Shown: positions 1-8,796, numbered from the stretch's first letter. The stretch is DNA of 64,000 nt from an uncultured Bacteroidota bacterium (GCA_902587125.1 CACIJW010000002.1:84380-148379); one strand, 5' to 3'. Numbers and translations: made by a program. The notes: generated by a model from the letters alone, not told the origin.

Positions 1-1509
1 GGTGATCCATTTCAAGAAAAATTATTACTTGAGGCTACAATGGAATTATCAAAAACTGACGCGATTGTTGGTATGCAAGATATGGGAGCTGCTGGAATTA
101 CGTGTTCAACCAATGAAATGAGTGCTGCTGGCTCGCATGGAATGAAAATATTTTTAGATAAAGTGCCTACTAGGCAATCTGATATGAAAGATTGGGAGAT
201 ACTTCTTTCCGAAAGTCAAGAGAGAATGTTAATAGTAGTCAAGAAAGGAAATGAAAATATTGTTAATGAAATATTTAAAAAATGGGATTTATCATGTGAA
301 AAAATTGGAGAAGTAATTGAAGGTGATTATGTAGAGTACTATATGCACGATTCGTTAGTTGCAAAAGTACCATATGATTCTTTAGTATTAGGTGGTGGAG
401 CTCCAATTTACGAAAGAGAATATACAGAGCCAGAGTATTTTAAAAGCTATAAAACCTTTAATATTGAAAGCATTAAACTTCCAAGTGATCTTGTTAAAGT
501 TGCTAGATTTATGTGTGAAAACCCTAATATTTCTTCTAAAAGATGGGTTTTTGAACAATATGATTCAATGGTTGGTACAGTAAATATGTCAACAAATATT
601 AAGTCTGATGCAGCTATAGTTAATTTAAAAGGATCTAAACGAGCATTAGCAATGACCGTTGATTGTAACTCAAGATTTGTTAATTCAAATCCTCAAGAAG
701 GTTGCTCTATGGCTGTTGCTGAGGCTGCAAGGAATATTGTTTGCTCTGGAGGAGTTCCTTCTGCAATAACTAATTGTTTAAATTTCGGTAATCCATATAA
801 CCCTGAGGTATATTGGCAATTTGTGAACTCAATTAAAGGGATGAAATTAGCGTGTGAAAAATTTAAAACTCCTGTCACTGGCGGAAATGTTAGTTTCTAT
901 AATCAAACAAGTGATGATAATATTGAAATACCTGTTTTCCCGACGCCCACAATTGGAATGCTTGGTATAGTTGAAGATAAATCCCATATAACATCTCTTT
1001 CATTCCAAAATGAAAAAGATTTGATATTTTTAATCGGAACCTCAAAAAATAATATTTCATGTTCCGAATATTTAACATCTTTTCATAACATTAAAGAATC
1101 ATCAACTCCAGAATTTTGTCTTGATACTGAGTTTAAACTACAAGAAGCTATCAAGAATTTAATCAGAAAAAATCTTATTAAATCTGCTCATGATGTTTCT
1201 GATGGTGGTCTATTTATCTGCTTGATTGAAAGTTGCATAGACAAAAAATTTGGATTTCAGATAAATGGGGAAGAATCTATAAGGGACGATGCATTTTTAT
1301 TTGGTGAAAGTCCAAGTAGAGTTATAGTTTCTGTTAGCAAATCAAAAGAAAATAATTTTGTCAAACATTTAGAGTCTGAGAGAGTTGATTTCAGATTAAT
1401 TGGAAGTGTTACATCTGGTGAGATAAGCTTCAATGATATAAGTTTTGGTGATATAAAAGATTATAAAAATTTATATGAGAATTCTTTGTCAGATAAAATG
1501 AACACTTAA
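1..1509 (+). CDS. purL: Phosphoribosylformylglycinamidine synthase PurL, C-terminal part (5' truncated by window edge)
   Basis: The reading frame is open from base 1, and the first 13 codons before the ATG at 40 also match PurL (GDPFQEKLLLEAT), so the gene starts outside the window. PurL makes formylglycinamidine ribonucleotide from FGAR, ATP and glutamine-derived ammonia in purine synthesis. Visible are the end of the first AIRS-type half and the second half, with the conserved region SAITNCLNFGNP near residue 245 and AHDVSDGG near 383 (counted from the ATG at 40). About 500 residues are present, which suits the small (about 740 residue) PurL form that works with PurS and PurQ. It converges with the next gene and their stop codons overlap by 4 bp. 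Confidence 0.95.
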   Translation, partial: GDPFQEKLLLEATMELSKTDAIVGMQDMGAAGITCSTNEMSAAGSHGMKIFLDKVPTRQSDMKDWEILLSESQERMLIVVKKGNENIVNEIFKKWDLSCEKIGEVIEGDYVEYYMHDSLVAKVPYDSLVLGGGAPIYEREYTEPEYFKSYKTFNIESIKLPSDLVKVARFMCENPNISSKRWVFEQYDSMVGTVNMSTNIKSDAAIVNLKGSKRALAMTVDCNSRFVNSNPQEGCSMAVAEAARNIVCSGGVPSAITNCLNFGNPYNPEVYWQFVNSIKGMKLACEKFKTPVTGGNVSFYNQTSDDNIEIPVFPTPTIGMLGIVEDKSHITSLSFQNEKDLIFLIGTSKNNISCSEYLTSFHNIKESSTPEFCLDTEFKLQEAIKNLIRKNLIKSAHDVSDGGLFICLIESCIDKKFGFQINGEESIRDDAFLFGESPSRVIVSVSKSKENNFVKHLESERVDFRLIGSVTSGEISFNDISFGDIKDYKNLYENSLSDKMNT

Positions 1510-3941
1510 ATTTTAATAATTAATCTCGCATTTAGTTGTCTTGATGTCAAGTAGTTTGGAACAGCATACTGTCTTCCATTAATATCACTGACCCAAAGGT
1601 AGGAAACAGTATTATTAATATCCAATAAATTAAATACCTCAGCAGATAACCATATTTCCTCAAAATAGTTGAGAAATTTAAATCTGGAAACTTTTTTACT
1701 GCTCTTTATTCCTGCAGAGAATCCAATATCAACTCTTCTATATGATGGTATTCTTAAAATATCCTCGTATTTTTCTGACTTTGGTGGACCAAAAGGTAAT
1801 CCAGATCCATATTTTAAGTTTAAATGCATTTTATAATTTGGATTATTTGGAACATAATCTTGAAAGAAAAGTGAAAAGTTTACTCTCTGGTCTGTTGGCC
1901 TTGGAATAAATCCAACCTCTGATTGAATATTATCTTCGTTTACAATGTAATCACCTACAATATCTTCTGCAGTTTTCATTATTGATAAGCTTGCCCAACT
2001 TTCAACTCCGTTAACAAATTCACCATTAATTTTAAGATCAAGACCTGTAGCATATCCGTTCGATTTCTCAAAAGGTAAATATTGTATTCTAACATTGTCA
2101 ATTTTATATGGAATTAAATTTTTTAAATCTTTGTAGTAGACTTCTGTTACAAGCTTAAAAGGTCGTCCCCACGAATAAAAAAGATAATCACTAGAAATTA
2201 CATGATGTATTGATTTTTGAGCTTTAATATTATTATTTAATTGCCCACTTTCATCTCTTAGTTCCTTGTAAAAAGGGCTTTGATAATAAATTCCTGAGGC
2301 TAATCTAAACACAAAATCTTTTTCCCATAGGGGAGCGTATGCTAATGAAATTCTGGGGCTCAGTAAAAGTTTTTTATTAAAAGACCAATAGTTAGTTCTA
2401 GTTCCGGCTGTCAAAGAGAGATTCTTATAATCTTTTGAAAATTGGAAAAATGAAGTAACTCTATTTGAATTTATGTTTATTTCTGTTTTTCTAACTTCAT
2501 CCAAAACAAAATTATTGTTATTTGAGATTGTATCAAATTGATTACTGGATGATGGAATATTATATCCAGCGGAATCAATAAGCCGCCATTCATTTATAAT
2601 ATCTTCGAAAGTTTCTTTTTGTAACTTAACTCCCCAATTTAAATTTGTGTTGTTTATAAAATGAGTTCCTTTCAAGTGTAAGTTAAAGATATTTACGTTT
2701 AAATTGTTTCTTGAGTGATCGATATATTTACCAATTCCTCTGTTATATGCTATATCTCCAAATGAATTAGAACCTAAATTATTATCTAATTGGTACAGAA
2801 AATATCTTCCCATTATATCATAGTTTTCACTCTCATTGATTTCAAAAAATGATAAATTAGTCTGCAAATTTGAGTTTTCGGAAATTTTAAATTTGTTGAT
2901 TACAGTTGTGAAGAATGTTGTGAATTCATCTTTCTCTTGTCCATCAAAAAAAATTCTGAGTTTTAAAGCTTCGTTTATGTTACCAAATTCTGTATCTCTA
3001 CTTGTTGGAATCATTAAATAATTATTGAAATTATAATTAGAAAGAATATTGAGGTTCCAGTAATCAAAAATTTTAAAGTTAAAGCTAGACTGTACATCAA
3101 AAAAACGAGGTCTATATTCAGCATCTGTATCTAAAGAGTTAAGTATATAGTTTGTAGTTTTATATCTTAATCCAATCAAAAAAGAATTGTTTTTGTTTTT
3201 TGATACTCCCTGAGTGTGAAAGTTGGTTCCAAGCAAACTTGTTGAAATAGATGTTTTATTTTCTTTTGGAACAATATACTTGATGTCTAAAACAGATGAC
3301 ATTTTGTCTCCATATTTTGCTTCAAATCCTCCCGATGAAAAATTAATTTCACTGACAAGATCAGAATTAATAAAACTTAAACCCTCTTGTTGACTGGAAC
3401 TTATTAAAAATGGTCTGTAGATTTCAATACCATTGACATAAACTAAGTTCTCATCAAAATTACCCCCTCTAACTGAATATTGTGAGCTTAACTCATTTGC
3501 TGAGCTTACCCCAGGCAATGTTTTAATCATTGCTTCTACGCCGCTGTTTCCTGTAGGTAGAATACTAACTTGCTTTGGTTTAATTTTACTTAGTCCTTTT
3601 TTTCTTATTTCTTTATCACCAACAATAACCTTGTTTAGCAATATATTTTCTTCAAATAAAGTTATGTCAAGTTGGTAGATCTGATTTTTTTCTAATCTTG
3701 GAATTCTAATTTTTTCAGTTTGATATCCTACTGAGCTAAATTTCAGAACAATCGACTTCTTATTTTCAATATTAATTAAGTAATGACCATTTTTGTCCGA
3801 TGTTACACCAATATTTTTATTTACTGAAATATTTATTTCAGAAAGTGGCTTATTATATTCATCAACAACTTTTCCAGAGATAATTTGTGAAAAACTCTCA
3901 AAGGTTATTAAGGATAATAAAAGTAGAAATGATAATTTCAT
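1506..3941 (-). CDS. TonB-dependent outer membrane receptor with N-terminal carboxypeptidase-regulatory-like domain
   Basis: The 811-residue protein has a signal peptide (MKLSFLLLLSLITFESFSQ), then a CarboxypepD_reg-like domain (about 22-100), a plug domain (about 115-225, with VRGGNFDENLVYVNG) and a long beta-barrel ending in the aromatic-poor C-terminus RLIIKI. This is the usual Bacteroidota receptor layout for energised uptake across the outer membrane. The substrate cannot be read from sequence, and no SusD-like lipoprotein follows. I chose the ATG at 3941 because the in-frame TTG at 3950 lies inside a TAnnTTTG promoter element. Confidence 0.88.
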   Translation of the reverse strand: MKLSFLLLLSLITFESFSQIISGKVVDEYNKPLSEINISVNKNIGVTSDKNGHYLINIENKKSIVLKFSSVGYQTEKIRIPRLEKNQIYQLDITLFEENILLNKVIVGDKEIRKKGLSKIKPKQVSILPTGNSGVEAMIKTLPGVSSANELSSQYSVRGGNFDENLVYVNGIEIYRPFLISSSQQEGLSFINSDLVSEINFSSGGFEAKYGDKMSSVLDIKYIVPKENKTSISTSLLGTNFHTQGVSKNKNNSFLIGLRYKTTNYILNSLDTDAEYRPRFFDVQSSFNFKIFDYWNLNILSNYNFNNYLMIPTSRDTEFGNINEALKLRIFFDGQEKDEFTTFFTTVINKFKISENSNLQTNLSFFEINESENYDIMGRYFLYQLDNNLGSNSFGDIAYNRGIGKYIDHSRNNLNVNIFNLHLKGTHFINNTNLNWGVKLQKETFEDIINEWRLIDSAGYNIPSSSNQFDTISNNNNFVLDEVRKTEININSNRVTSFFQFSKDYKNLSLTAGTRTNYWSFNKKLLLSPRISLAYAPLWEKDFVFRLASGIYYQSPFYKELRDESGQLNNNIKAQKSIHHVISSDYLFYSWGRPFKLVTEVYYKDLKNLIPYKIDNVRIQYLPFEKSNGYATGLDLKINGEFVNGVESWASLSIMKTAEDIVGDYIVNEDNIQSEVGFIPRPTDQRVNFSLFFQDYVPNNPNYKMHLNLKYGSGLPFGPPKSEKYEDILRIPSYRRVDIGFSAGIKSSKKVSRFKFLNYFEEIWLSAEVFNLLDINNTVSYLWVSDINGRQYAVPNYLTSRQLNARLIIKI

Positions 3942-3947
3942 GTTGGA

Positions 3948-3955
3948 CAAAAATA
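3948..3955 (-). promoter_or_regulatory. Bacteroidota -7 promoter element for the TonB-dependent receptor
   Basis: On the minus strand the bases read TATTTTTG, an exact match to TAnnTTTG. The start ATG at 3941 follows after 6 bases, so the mRNA would have almost no 5' leader. No clear -33 TTG was found at the expected distance. Confidence 0.5.
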
Positions 3956-3959
3956 AACT

Positions 3960-3967
3960 TAAATTTG
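3960..3967 (+). promoter_or_regulatory. Bacteroidota -7 promoter element for the small lipoprotein and arsC-like pair
   Basis: TAAATTTG matches TAnnTTTG exactly and sits 22 bases before the lipoprotein ATG at 3990. Together with the minus-strand element at 3948-3955 it forms a compact divergent promoter. Confidence 0.5.
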
Positions 3968-3989
3968 TGCAGTAGTAGAACTTTAGTAA

Positions 3990-4142
3990 ATGAAATTTAT
4001 TGTATTGATAAGAATTATAGTAATAAGTATATTAATAACAATATCATCATGTAGTAGTGGAGATATTTCTAAATTTGATAAAGAGGTAATTTTTTCTAAT
4101 GACTCCACTGATTATGAAAAAGTAAAAATTAAGACACATTAA
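3990..4142 (+). CDS. Small predicted lipoprotein, 50 residues
   Basis: This short gene encodes a protein with a basic start, a hydrophobic stretch and a lipobox ISSC with the cysteine at residue 21 (sequence around it ITISSCSSGD). About 29 mostly polar residues follow the cysteine. That arrangement predicts signal peptidase II cleavage and a very small lipid-anchored peptide. It stops 2 bases before the ATG of the arsC-like gene, so the two are probably co-transcribed from the promoter at 3960-3967. I do not recognise a family. Short lipoproteins of this kind are easily missed by gene finders. The lipobox, start and spacing support it, but the length keeps confidence moderate. Confidence 0.6.
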   Translation: MKFIVLIRIIVISILITISSCSSGDISKFDKEVIFSNDSTDYEKVKIKTH

Positions 4143-4144
4143 AG

Positions 4145-4576
4145 ATGAAAAAAATATTAATTCTTTGTACTGGAAATTCTTGCAGATCTCAAATGGCAGA
4201 TGGAATTTTGAAAGAAAATTTGCCTAATTCTTTTTTAATTAAAAGTGCTGGAACAAAACCAGAACCAGTAAACAAATACGCTATAAAAGTAATGAGTCTA
4301 ACAAATATCAATATTTCTAAAAATGAGTCTAATCACATTAGTGATTTCGACAATATATTATTTGACTATGTTATAACTGTTTGCGATAATGCCTTAGAAA
4401 CATGTCCAGTATTTAATAATGCTAAAAAACATATTCACAAAAGTTTTCGTGATCCCGCAAAGTTTAAGGGAAACTTAAAAGACACACTAAATTTTTATTC
4501 AGAAATCAGAGATGAAATAAGTTTGTTCTTAAATAAATTAATAAAAGAAGATATACTTAAGGAAGAATCATGCTAA
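4145..4576 (+). CDS. arsC: Arsenate reductase / low-molecular-weight protein tyrosine phosphatase family (ArsC, thioredoxin-coupled type)
   Basis: The 143-residue protein opens with the P-loop CTGNSCRSQMA (catalytic Cys8, Arg14). It also has the cysteine pair CDNALETC (Cys80 and Cys87) and the Asp-Pro acid at 103-104 (FRDPAKF). The Cys8/Cys80/Cys87 triad is that of thioredoxin-dependent arsenate reductases rather than plain tyrosine phosphatases. No arsR, arsenite pump or other ars gene is nearby, so it may serve background arsenate detoxification or act on another substrate. It follows the small lipoprotein gene by 2 bases and overlaps the converging M23 gene by 20 bp. Confidence 0.82.
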   Translation: MKKILILCTGNSCRSQMADGILKENLPNSFLIKSAGTKPEPVNKYAIKVMSLTNINISKNESNHISDFDNILFDYVITVCDNALETCPVFNNAKKHIHKSFRDPAKFKGNLKDTLNFYSEIRDEISLFLNKLIKEDILKEESC

Positions 4577-6203
4577 ATTTTTCTTCATTTCCAACATTAT
4601 CAGTAACAGTTAAATCTAATTTTATTGGAGCTGAATATACTGAATCTATTTCGTGAAAAATCTTATTTTTTTTGGGGTCATATTCAAATAGAACCCATTT
4701 ATCATTTATTTTTCCTTCATAATTTTTTATTCCACTTTCGTTATCTTTAATTTTAAATGAAATTTTGGAATTTTTCTTTAGTTCTAGATTTTTTCTGTTT
4801 TGTAAAACAATTTTTGGATTTATACTGTCTACTGCTAAACAAAATTCACCAAAACTTTTGCTTTTAGCTGAAACAAAATTTCCTCTTATTTTATTACCAA
4901 TATAAATCATTTTTCCATTATCGATTTTGGCTACATATAGATTTTTATTTCTTTTGTTTGCTTTAATTGAGATAACAAATTCTTTATGTAATGGTTCATA
5001 TGCATAATGACATTTATATATTTTTCTAGCTTGATTTTCTGATTCAATGACTTGATAGTCAAAATCAATATCACGATAAAGAGACTTTTTCTTCATATGT
5101 AATTGAAAATCTTTTTCATTAATCACATTAGCTCTATCATAATAGAATTTACGTTTGAATTCATTTTCTTTTTTAATAAGTTTTATAGCAGGAGAATTTT
5201 TAATTTCAAATTCTAACACGCTTGTATTTAAGTTGTAATCAGAAATTTCAATTCTAATTTCATGCTTATTTTCACTATTTATTATTCCTCTGTTTATTAA
5301 GTCAACATAGTTTTCTAAAGTATTATTTATATCAACATAACATTTGTGAAACTTAATTCTGTTTACGTGTTTCTCGTAATAATCTATGTGATTATTAATA
5401 TATCTGTTTTTACTAAAGTCTAGCTTATTAGCCTCAAATCTATATACTTTAACATTATCACAATATAAATCTATTGAATAAACACCATTTATATTTCTTG
5501 AGCCATTATGTTGATCATAACAATTTACACCAAATGCAATTTTTCCATTTGTTTGTATTATTTCTTTAATATAATAATTGTTGTTTTTTTTACAATTTAG
5601 AACAGTGGATGAATCTAAGTCAAAGAAATAAACTTTAAGTTTTTTAATTACGGGTGCAATATCATCTTTTACCTCAAGGTTGCAGGAGAGTGGATTAATA
5701 GGTTTTTGTGTTTTAGTATCTCTTATTTCAAAATGAAGGTGTGGGCCAGCACTGCTGCCAGTATTTCCTGAAATTGCAATTAAATCACCACTATTGTAAA
5801 AAAAATCTTTACTTTTTAAGTAATGGTCAATTTGAAATGTTTTTTTTTGGTATTGCAGAGTTTTTATGTACTTTTCAATTTCTTCATTGAATTTTTCTAG
5901 ATGCGCATAAACTGAGGTTGTTCCATCATTGTGCTCTATATATAGAGTTTTACCATATCCAGAACTTGAAATTTTGATTCTTGAAACAAAACCGTCTTTT
6001 ACATTAAAAATCTTTTCTCCAATCTTACCCTTTGTTTTAATATCAATTCCAGTATGAAAATGATTATTTCTTAATTCACCAAATGTTCCAGATAAATAAA
6101 TATTTGAACCAATGGGACTTTTGCAGTTTTGAGATAAAGCTAAAATATTTATTAATAAAAATGAAAATGATAAAAATATTTTCAATTGTAATTTTAGTAC
6201 CAA
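4557..6203 (-). CDS. Secreted M23 (LytM-type) metallopeptidase
   Basis: The 548-residue protein starts with a signal-like segment (LKIFLSFSFLLINILALSQ). An M23 peptidase domain follows at about 30-170: the zinc motifs HFHTGIDI (about 48-55) and HLHFEIRD (about 155-162) are intact. The remaining 380 residues have no motif I recognise and look beta-rich. Such proteins cut or remodel peptidoglycan cross-links or act as LytM scaffolds. No ATG exists near the signal peptide, so the start is TTG at 6203 or the in-frame TTG at 6185. It converges on arsC. Confidence 0.82.
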   Translation of the reverse strand: MVLKLQLKIFLSFSFLLINILALSQNCKSPIGSNIYLSGTFGELRNNHFHTGIDIKTKGKIGEKIFNVKDGFVSRIKISSSGYGKTLYIEHNDGTTSVYAHLEKFNEEIEKYIKTLQYQKKTFQIDHYLKSKDFFYNSGDLIAISGNTGSSAGPHLHFEIRDTKTQKPINPLSCNLEVKDDIAPVIKKLKVYFFDLDSSTVLNCKKNNNYYIKEIIQTNGKIAFGVNCYDQHNGSRNINGVYSIDLYCDNVKVYRFEANKLDFSKNRYINNHIDYYEKHVNRIKFHKCYVDINNTLENYVDLINRGIINSENKHEIRIEISDYNLNTSVLEFEIKNSPAIKLIKKENEFKRKFYYDRANVINEKDFQLHMKKKSLYRDIDFDYQVIESENQARKIYKCHYAYEPLHKEFVISIKANKRNKNLYVAKIDNGKMIYIGNKIRGNFVSAKSKSFGEFCLAVDSINPKIVLQNRKNLELKKNSKISFKIKDNESGIKNYEGKINDKWVLFEYDPKKNKIFHEIDSVYSAPIKLDLTVTDNVGNEEKFSMILP

Positions 6204-6250
6204 TTTAATAATAATTAGGATATAAAATTGTTAATTTGTGTTGTTAAATT

Positions 6251-6538
6251 ATGAAAGATTTAGTAATATCTGTCAAAGAAAAAATCAAAAAACTACTTTT
6301 CGTTTTAGATGAATTAAAAAAAGAAAATTCAATTCTTAAAAAAGATATTCAAGAACATAAAAAACAAAATGAAATTATGATAACTAAAATTAATAATCTG
6401 ACTCAAAAGTCAGATTTATTAAAAATTAATCATTCTATTGAATCTGAAAGTGATTCAAACTATACCAAAAAAAAGATAGATCACTATATTAGAGAAATCG
6501 ATAAGTGTATAAATTTAATCGATAACAGAAATGTCTGA
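6251..6538 (+). CDS. Small coiled-coil protein upstream of ZapA
   Basis: The 95-residue protein is almost entirely charged and helical. A heptad-like region at about 8-60 (IKKLLFVLDELKKENSILKK) predicts a coiled coil, followed by a Ser/Asp-rich linker and a short C-terminal helix. Bacteroidota often carry a small coiled-coil gene just before zapA, and it overlaps zapA by 8 bp here, so a division-site role beside ZapA, similar to ZapB, is plausible but inferred from context only. Confidence 0.65.
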   Translation: MKDLVISVKEKIKKLLFVLDELKKENSILKKDIQEHKKQNEIMITKINNLTQKSDLLKINHSIESESDSNYTKKKIDHYIREIDKCINLIDNRNV

Positions 6539-6821
6539 AAAATTATCCATCAAAATAAATATTGCTAATCGTTTATACCCGATGAAAGTTAATAAAGAAT
6601 CAGAGGAGCATATTAGATTAGCTGCAAAAAATATTGAAGAGAGAATTAAATTTTATGAAAATAATTATGAAATTAATGACAAACAAGACTTATTAGCTAT
6701 GTGTCTTATTGAATTTGCAACAAAAATTAAAAGTCAAAGTCAAAATTACAAAAAGGAGAGGAGTGATATCTCTGATGATTTAAATCAAATCAATAATATT
6801 CTTTCTGAAAAATTAAGTTAA
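6531..6821 (+). CDS. zapA: Cell division protein ZapA
   Basis: The 96-residue protein matches ZapA in length and layout. An N-terminal globular part (IKINIANRLYPMKVNKESEEHIRLAA) contains the typical R-x-Y-P pattern, followed by a helical C-terminal half for dimer and tetramer formation. ZapA bundles FtsZ filaments at the division ring. It is translationally coupled to the coiled-coil gene through an 8 bp overlap, and a probable 6S RNA follows, which repeats the zapA-ssrS order seen in many bacteria. Confidence 0.85.
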   Translation: MSEKLSIKINIANRLYPMKVNKESEEHIRLAAKNIEERIKFYENNYEINDKQDLLAMCLIEFATKIKSQSQNYKKERSDISDDLNQINNILSEKLS

Positions 6822-6824
6822 ATT

Positions 6825-6832
6825 TATATTTG
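6825..6832 (+). promoter_or_regulatory. Bacteroidota -7 promoter element for the 6S RNA candidate
   Basis: TATATTTG matches TAnnTTTG exactly. It begins 4 bases after the zapA stop and would start transcription near 6837, at the 5' strand of the long closing stem of the RNA candidate. Confidence 0.55.
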
Positions 6833-6991
6833 CAAAGGAATAATGTTAAACTCGACAATTATTATTATTGGAGTTTGACTTGGTTCTTCAAAAACGGGCC
6901 TCAACCAATTGGTTTATTTTTATGACAGTGGAAGTTTGCGATTAGCTAGCAACTCCATCCATTTCTAAATGGAGTTTAACAATTTCTTTGC
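6832..6991 (+). ncRNA. ssrS: Probable 6S RNA
   Basis: About 160 bases between zapA and the next gene fold as a 6S-like rod. A closing stem pairs GCAAAG...TGTTAAACTC (6832-6853) with GAGTTTAACA...CTTTGC (6972-6991). An inner stem pairs TGGAGTT (near 6871-6877) with AACTCCA (near 6949-6957), leaving a large asymmetric internal loop and an apical part with AACCAATTGGTT. 6S RNA mimics an open promoter and binds RNA polymerase holoenzyme in stationary phase. The position after zapA, the size and its own promoter all fit. A covariance-model score was not available. Confidence 0.7.
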
Positions 6992-6994
6992 GAT

Positions 6995-7882
6995 TTATAT
7001 AATTTTTTCAATTTCTGAATCTGAAAATACGAAACCTGTATCATTAATCTTTTTAGAACATATATTTATGTTGGACTTTATAATTGAAGATTTTTCTCCA
7101 AATATTAAATCTAATAAGTAGTCAGGAAGACTTATTATTATTGAGTATTTATATTTATTTAATCTTATATTTCTGAGTATATCTATTTTTGAATATTTTT
7201 TTGATGATGCAATGTTGAAAGGGCCTTGAATATTTTTATTTTTAATACTGAAGTCAATAAATCTACATATATCGTTTGTACTAACCCAATTTAAAATTTG
7301 ATTTTTTTTTCCGAAAATTAATCCCATCCCAAATTTCATTGATAATAAATTATATTTTAGAAATCCATGTTTTTTATCAAATATTAACGGTATTCTAAGT
7401 TGTATGCACCTTGCGTTAAGCTCTTCAAATTTATTTGATTCATCTTCCCAATCGCTTACTAGCTTTCCAATCCAAGATTTTGATTTAGAGCTATTTTCCT
7501 TTTGATTGTTACCTGTATTTTCTTTATAGATCCCTATTGCTGACGCAGAAATAAAGGTTTCAATTTTTAATCCTAATTTTTTGATAGAATTAAATATCAA
7601 TCTTGAGCTTATAATTCTACTATCATAAATTAGTTTTTTATTTTTTTTTGTCCACTTACTTAAAATTGGAAAACCTGCAAGATGAATAATATGACTACAT
7701 CCTTTCAACGCATTGGCGTCTAATATTTCATTACTGGGGTCCCAAAAAAATACATTATTGTAAATTAGGGATTTTTTACTTGTTGTAAGAGATCTTACTA
7801 TGTATTTTGTTTTTAAGAAATTTGTGAGGTGTTTTGCTAAAGAACCGTTATATCCAGTAATTAAAACAATTTCTTTTGTCAA
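6995..7882 (-). CDS. TIGR01777-type NAD(P)-dependent epimerase-like protein
   Basis: The 295-residue protein is an extended SDR with an N-terminal nucleotide motif LITGYNGSLAKHL (7-19), the HLAGFPI region near residue 68, the YKEN element near 119 and the family-typical end section NWVSTNDICRFIDF and GPFNIASS. The natural substrate of this family is unknown. Its TTG start directly follows the TAA of the regulator gene, so translation is probably coupled. In Bacteroidota such genes recur beside photolyase and MerR/B12 regulators, which suggests membership of the light-response set. Confidence 0.8.
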   Translation of the reverse strand: MTKEIVLITGYNGSLAKHLTNFLKTKYIVRSLTTSKKSLIYNNVFFWDPSNEILDANALKGCSHIIHLAGFPILSKWTKKNKKLIYDSRIISSRLIFNSIKKLGLKIETFISASAIGIYKENTGNNQKENSSKSKSWIGKLVSDWEDESNKFEELNARCIQLRIPLIFDKKHGFLKYNLLSMKFGMGLIFGKKNQILNWVSTNDICRFIDFSIKNKNIQGPFNIASSKKYSKIDILRNIRLNKYKYSIIISLPDYLLDLIFGEKSSIIKSNINICSKKINDTGFVFSDSEIEKII

Positions 7883-8758
7883 TTAGGCAATTAGTTTTAT
7901 GAACTCTTGAATGTCATAAATAACATTGGCATTTTTGTTCAATTCTTTTCCTTTGGCTCTATCTTTAGACGTAATTAAAAATCTCTGAGCTTCTGGTTTT
8001 AAATTTTTTAAATATTCAATTGTGTAATCAATATTTGAGATAATAGGATTAGAAACTGCAAAAAATAATAGTTTGTCAACATCTACTTTTTCTACAACAT
8101 GTTTAAGTGATGAGAACGGGAGGTTAGCTCCTAAGTAAATAACATTATACCCATTAAGCTTAAGTATAAGATGAGAAACGAGTAAACCAATTTCATGAAA
8201 CTCGTTTTCTGGAAGGAACAATACCCAATTATCGGTTTTGGTTATAGATTTTTGTTCTTCAATTTGCTTTGCTATTTTAGTTTTAATAAGTTCTACAAGA
8301 AAGTGTTCTTGTGATGGTGCTATGAAATTTGTTAGCCACAGAATTCCGATTTTGTTTAGCGATTGTATAAGAACTTTTTCATAAAATTCCACAATACCAA
8401 ATCTATCAATACCATTTTCATAAGTTTTTTCAAATAATTTTTTATCAAAGTTTAGTCCTGACTCTATAGTTTTAGATATTAATAAATCATGTTGATTGAC
8501 AACGTTTTCATTTTTAAGGGCATTAACCATTGACATAATTTGGTTAATTGTCATTTTAGCAATATGGGAAATCTTGAAATTATTGTCAATTAATATCTTG
8601 GTGTTCAATGCCTTAACTATCATATTATCATCATACAACCTGAGATTTGTTTCTGTACGACTGGGAACAATAAAACCATATCTGTTCTCCCAAGTTCTTA
8701 ACAAAATTTTGTTGAGGCCGGTTATTTTAGAAAATTGATCTATACTGTAGGTTGACAT
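7883..8758 (-). CDS. carH: CarH-like MerR family regulator with cobalamin-binding domain (probable B12-based light sensor)
   Basis: The 291-residue protein has a MerR winged helix at about 3-70 (TWENRYGF at 22-29, RLYDD at 40-44). A helix-bundle domain follows at about 90-165 and a B12-binding Rossmann domain at about 175-285. The photoreceptor motif Wx9EH is exact (Trp141, Glu151, His152), and the B12 ligand motif ExHxxG is present (Glu186, His188, Gly191). In CarH proteins, adenosylcobalamin drives tetramer formation and repression in the dark, and light breaks the tetramer. Residue 142, next to Trp141, is Leu. The gene diverges from crtI with TATACAA half-sites between them, so it most likely represses carotenoid synthesis and itself. 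Confidence 0.88.
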   Translation of the reverse strand: MSTYSIDQFSKITGLNKILLRTWENRYGFIVPSRTETNLRLYDDNMIVKALNTKILIDNNFKISHIAKMTINQIMSMVNALKNENVVNQHDLLISKTIESGLNFDKKLFEKTYENGIDRFGIVEFYEKVLIQSLNKIGILWLTNFIAPSQEHFLVELIKTKIAKQIEEQKSITKTDNWVLFLPENEFHEIGLLVSHLILKLNGYNVIYLGANLPFSSLKHVVEKVDVDKLLFFAVSNPIISNIDYTIEYLKNLKPEAQRFLITSKDRAKGKELNKNANVIYDIQEFIKLIA

Positions 8759-8774
8759 ATATTAAAAAACTATA

Positions 8775-8782
8775 CAAATATA
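8775..8782 (-). promoter_or_regulatory. Bacteroidota -7 promoter element for the CarH-like regulator
   Basis: The minus strand reads TATATTTG, an exact TAnnTTTG match, 16 bases before the regulator's ATG. It overlaps a TATACAA half-site, which points to autorepression. Confidence 0.55.
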
Positions 8783-8796
8783 GACTTATTTTATCA

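Noticed and set aside
4145..4576. Arsenic resistance island
   Set aside because: Only one arsC-like gene is present, with no arsR, arsenite pump or mobile element signs around it.
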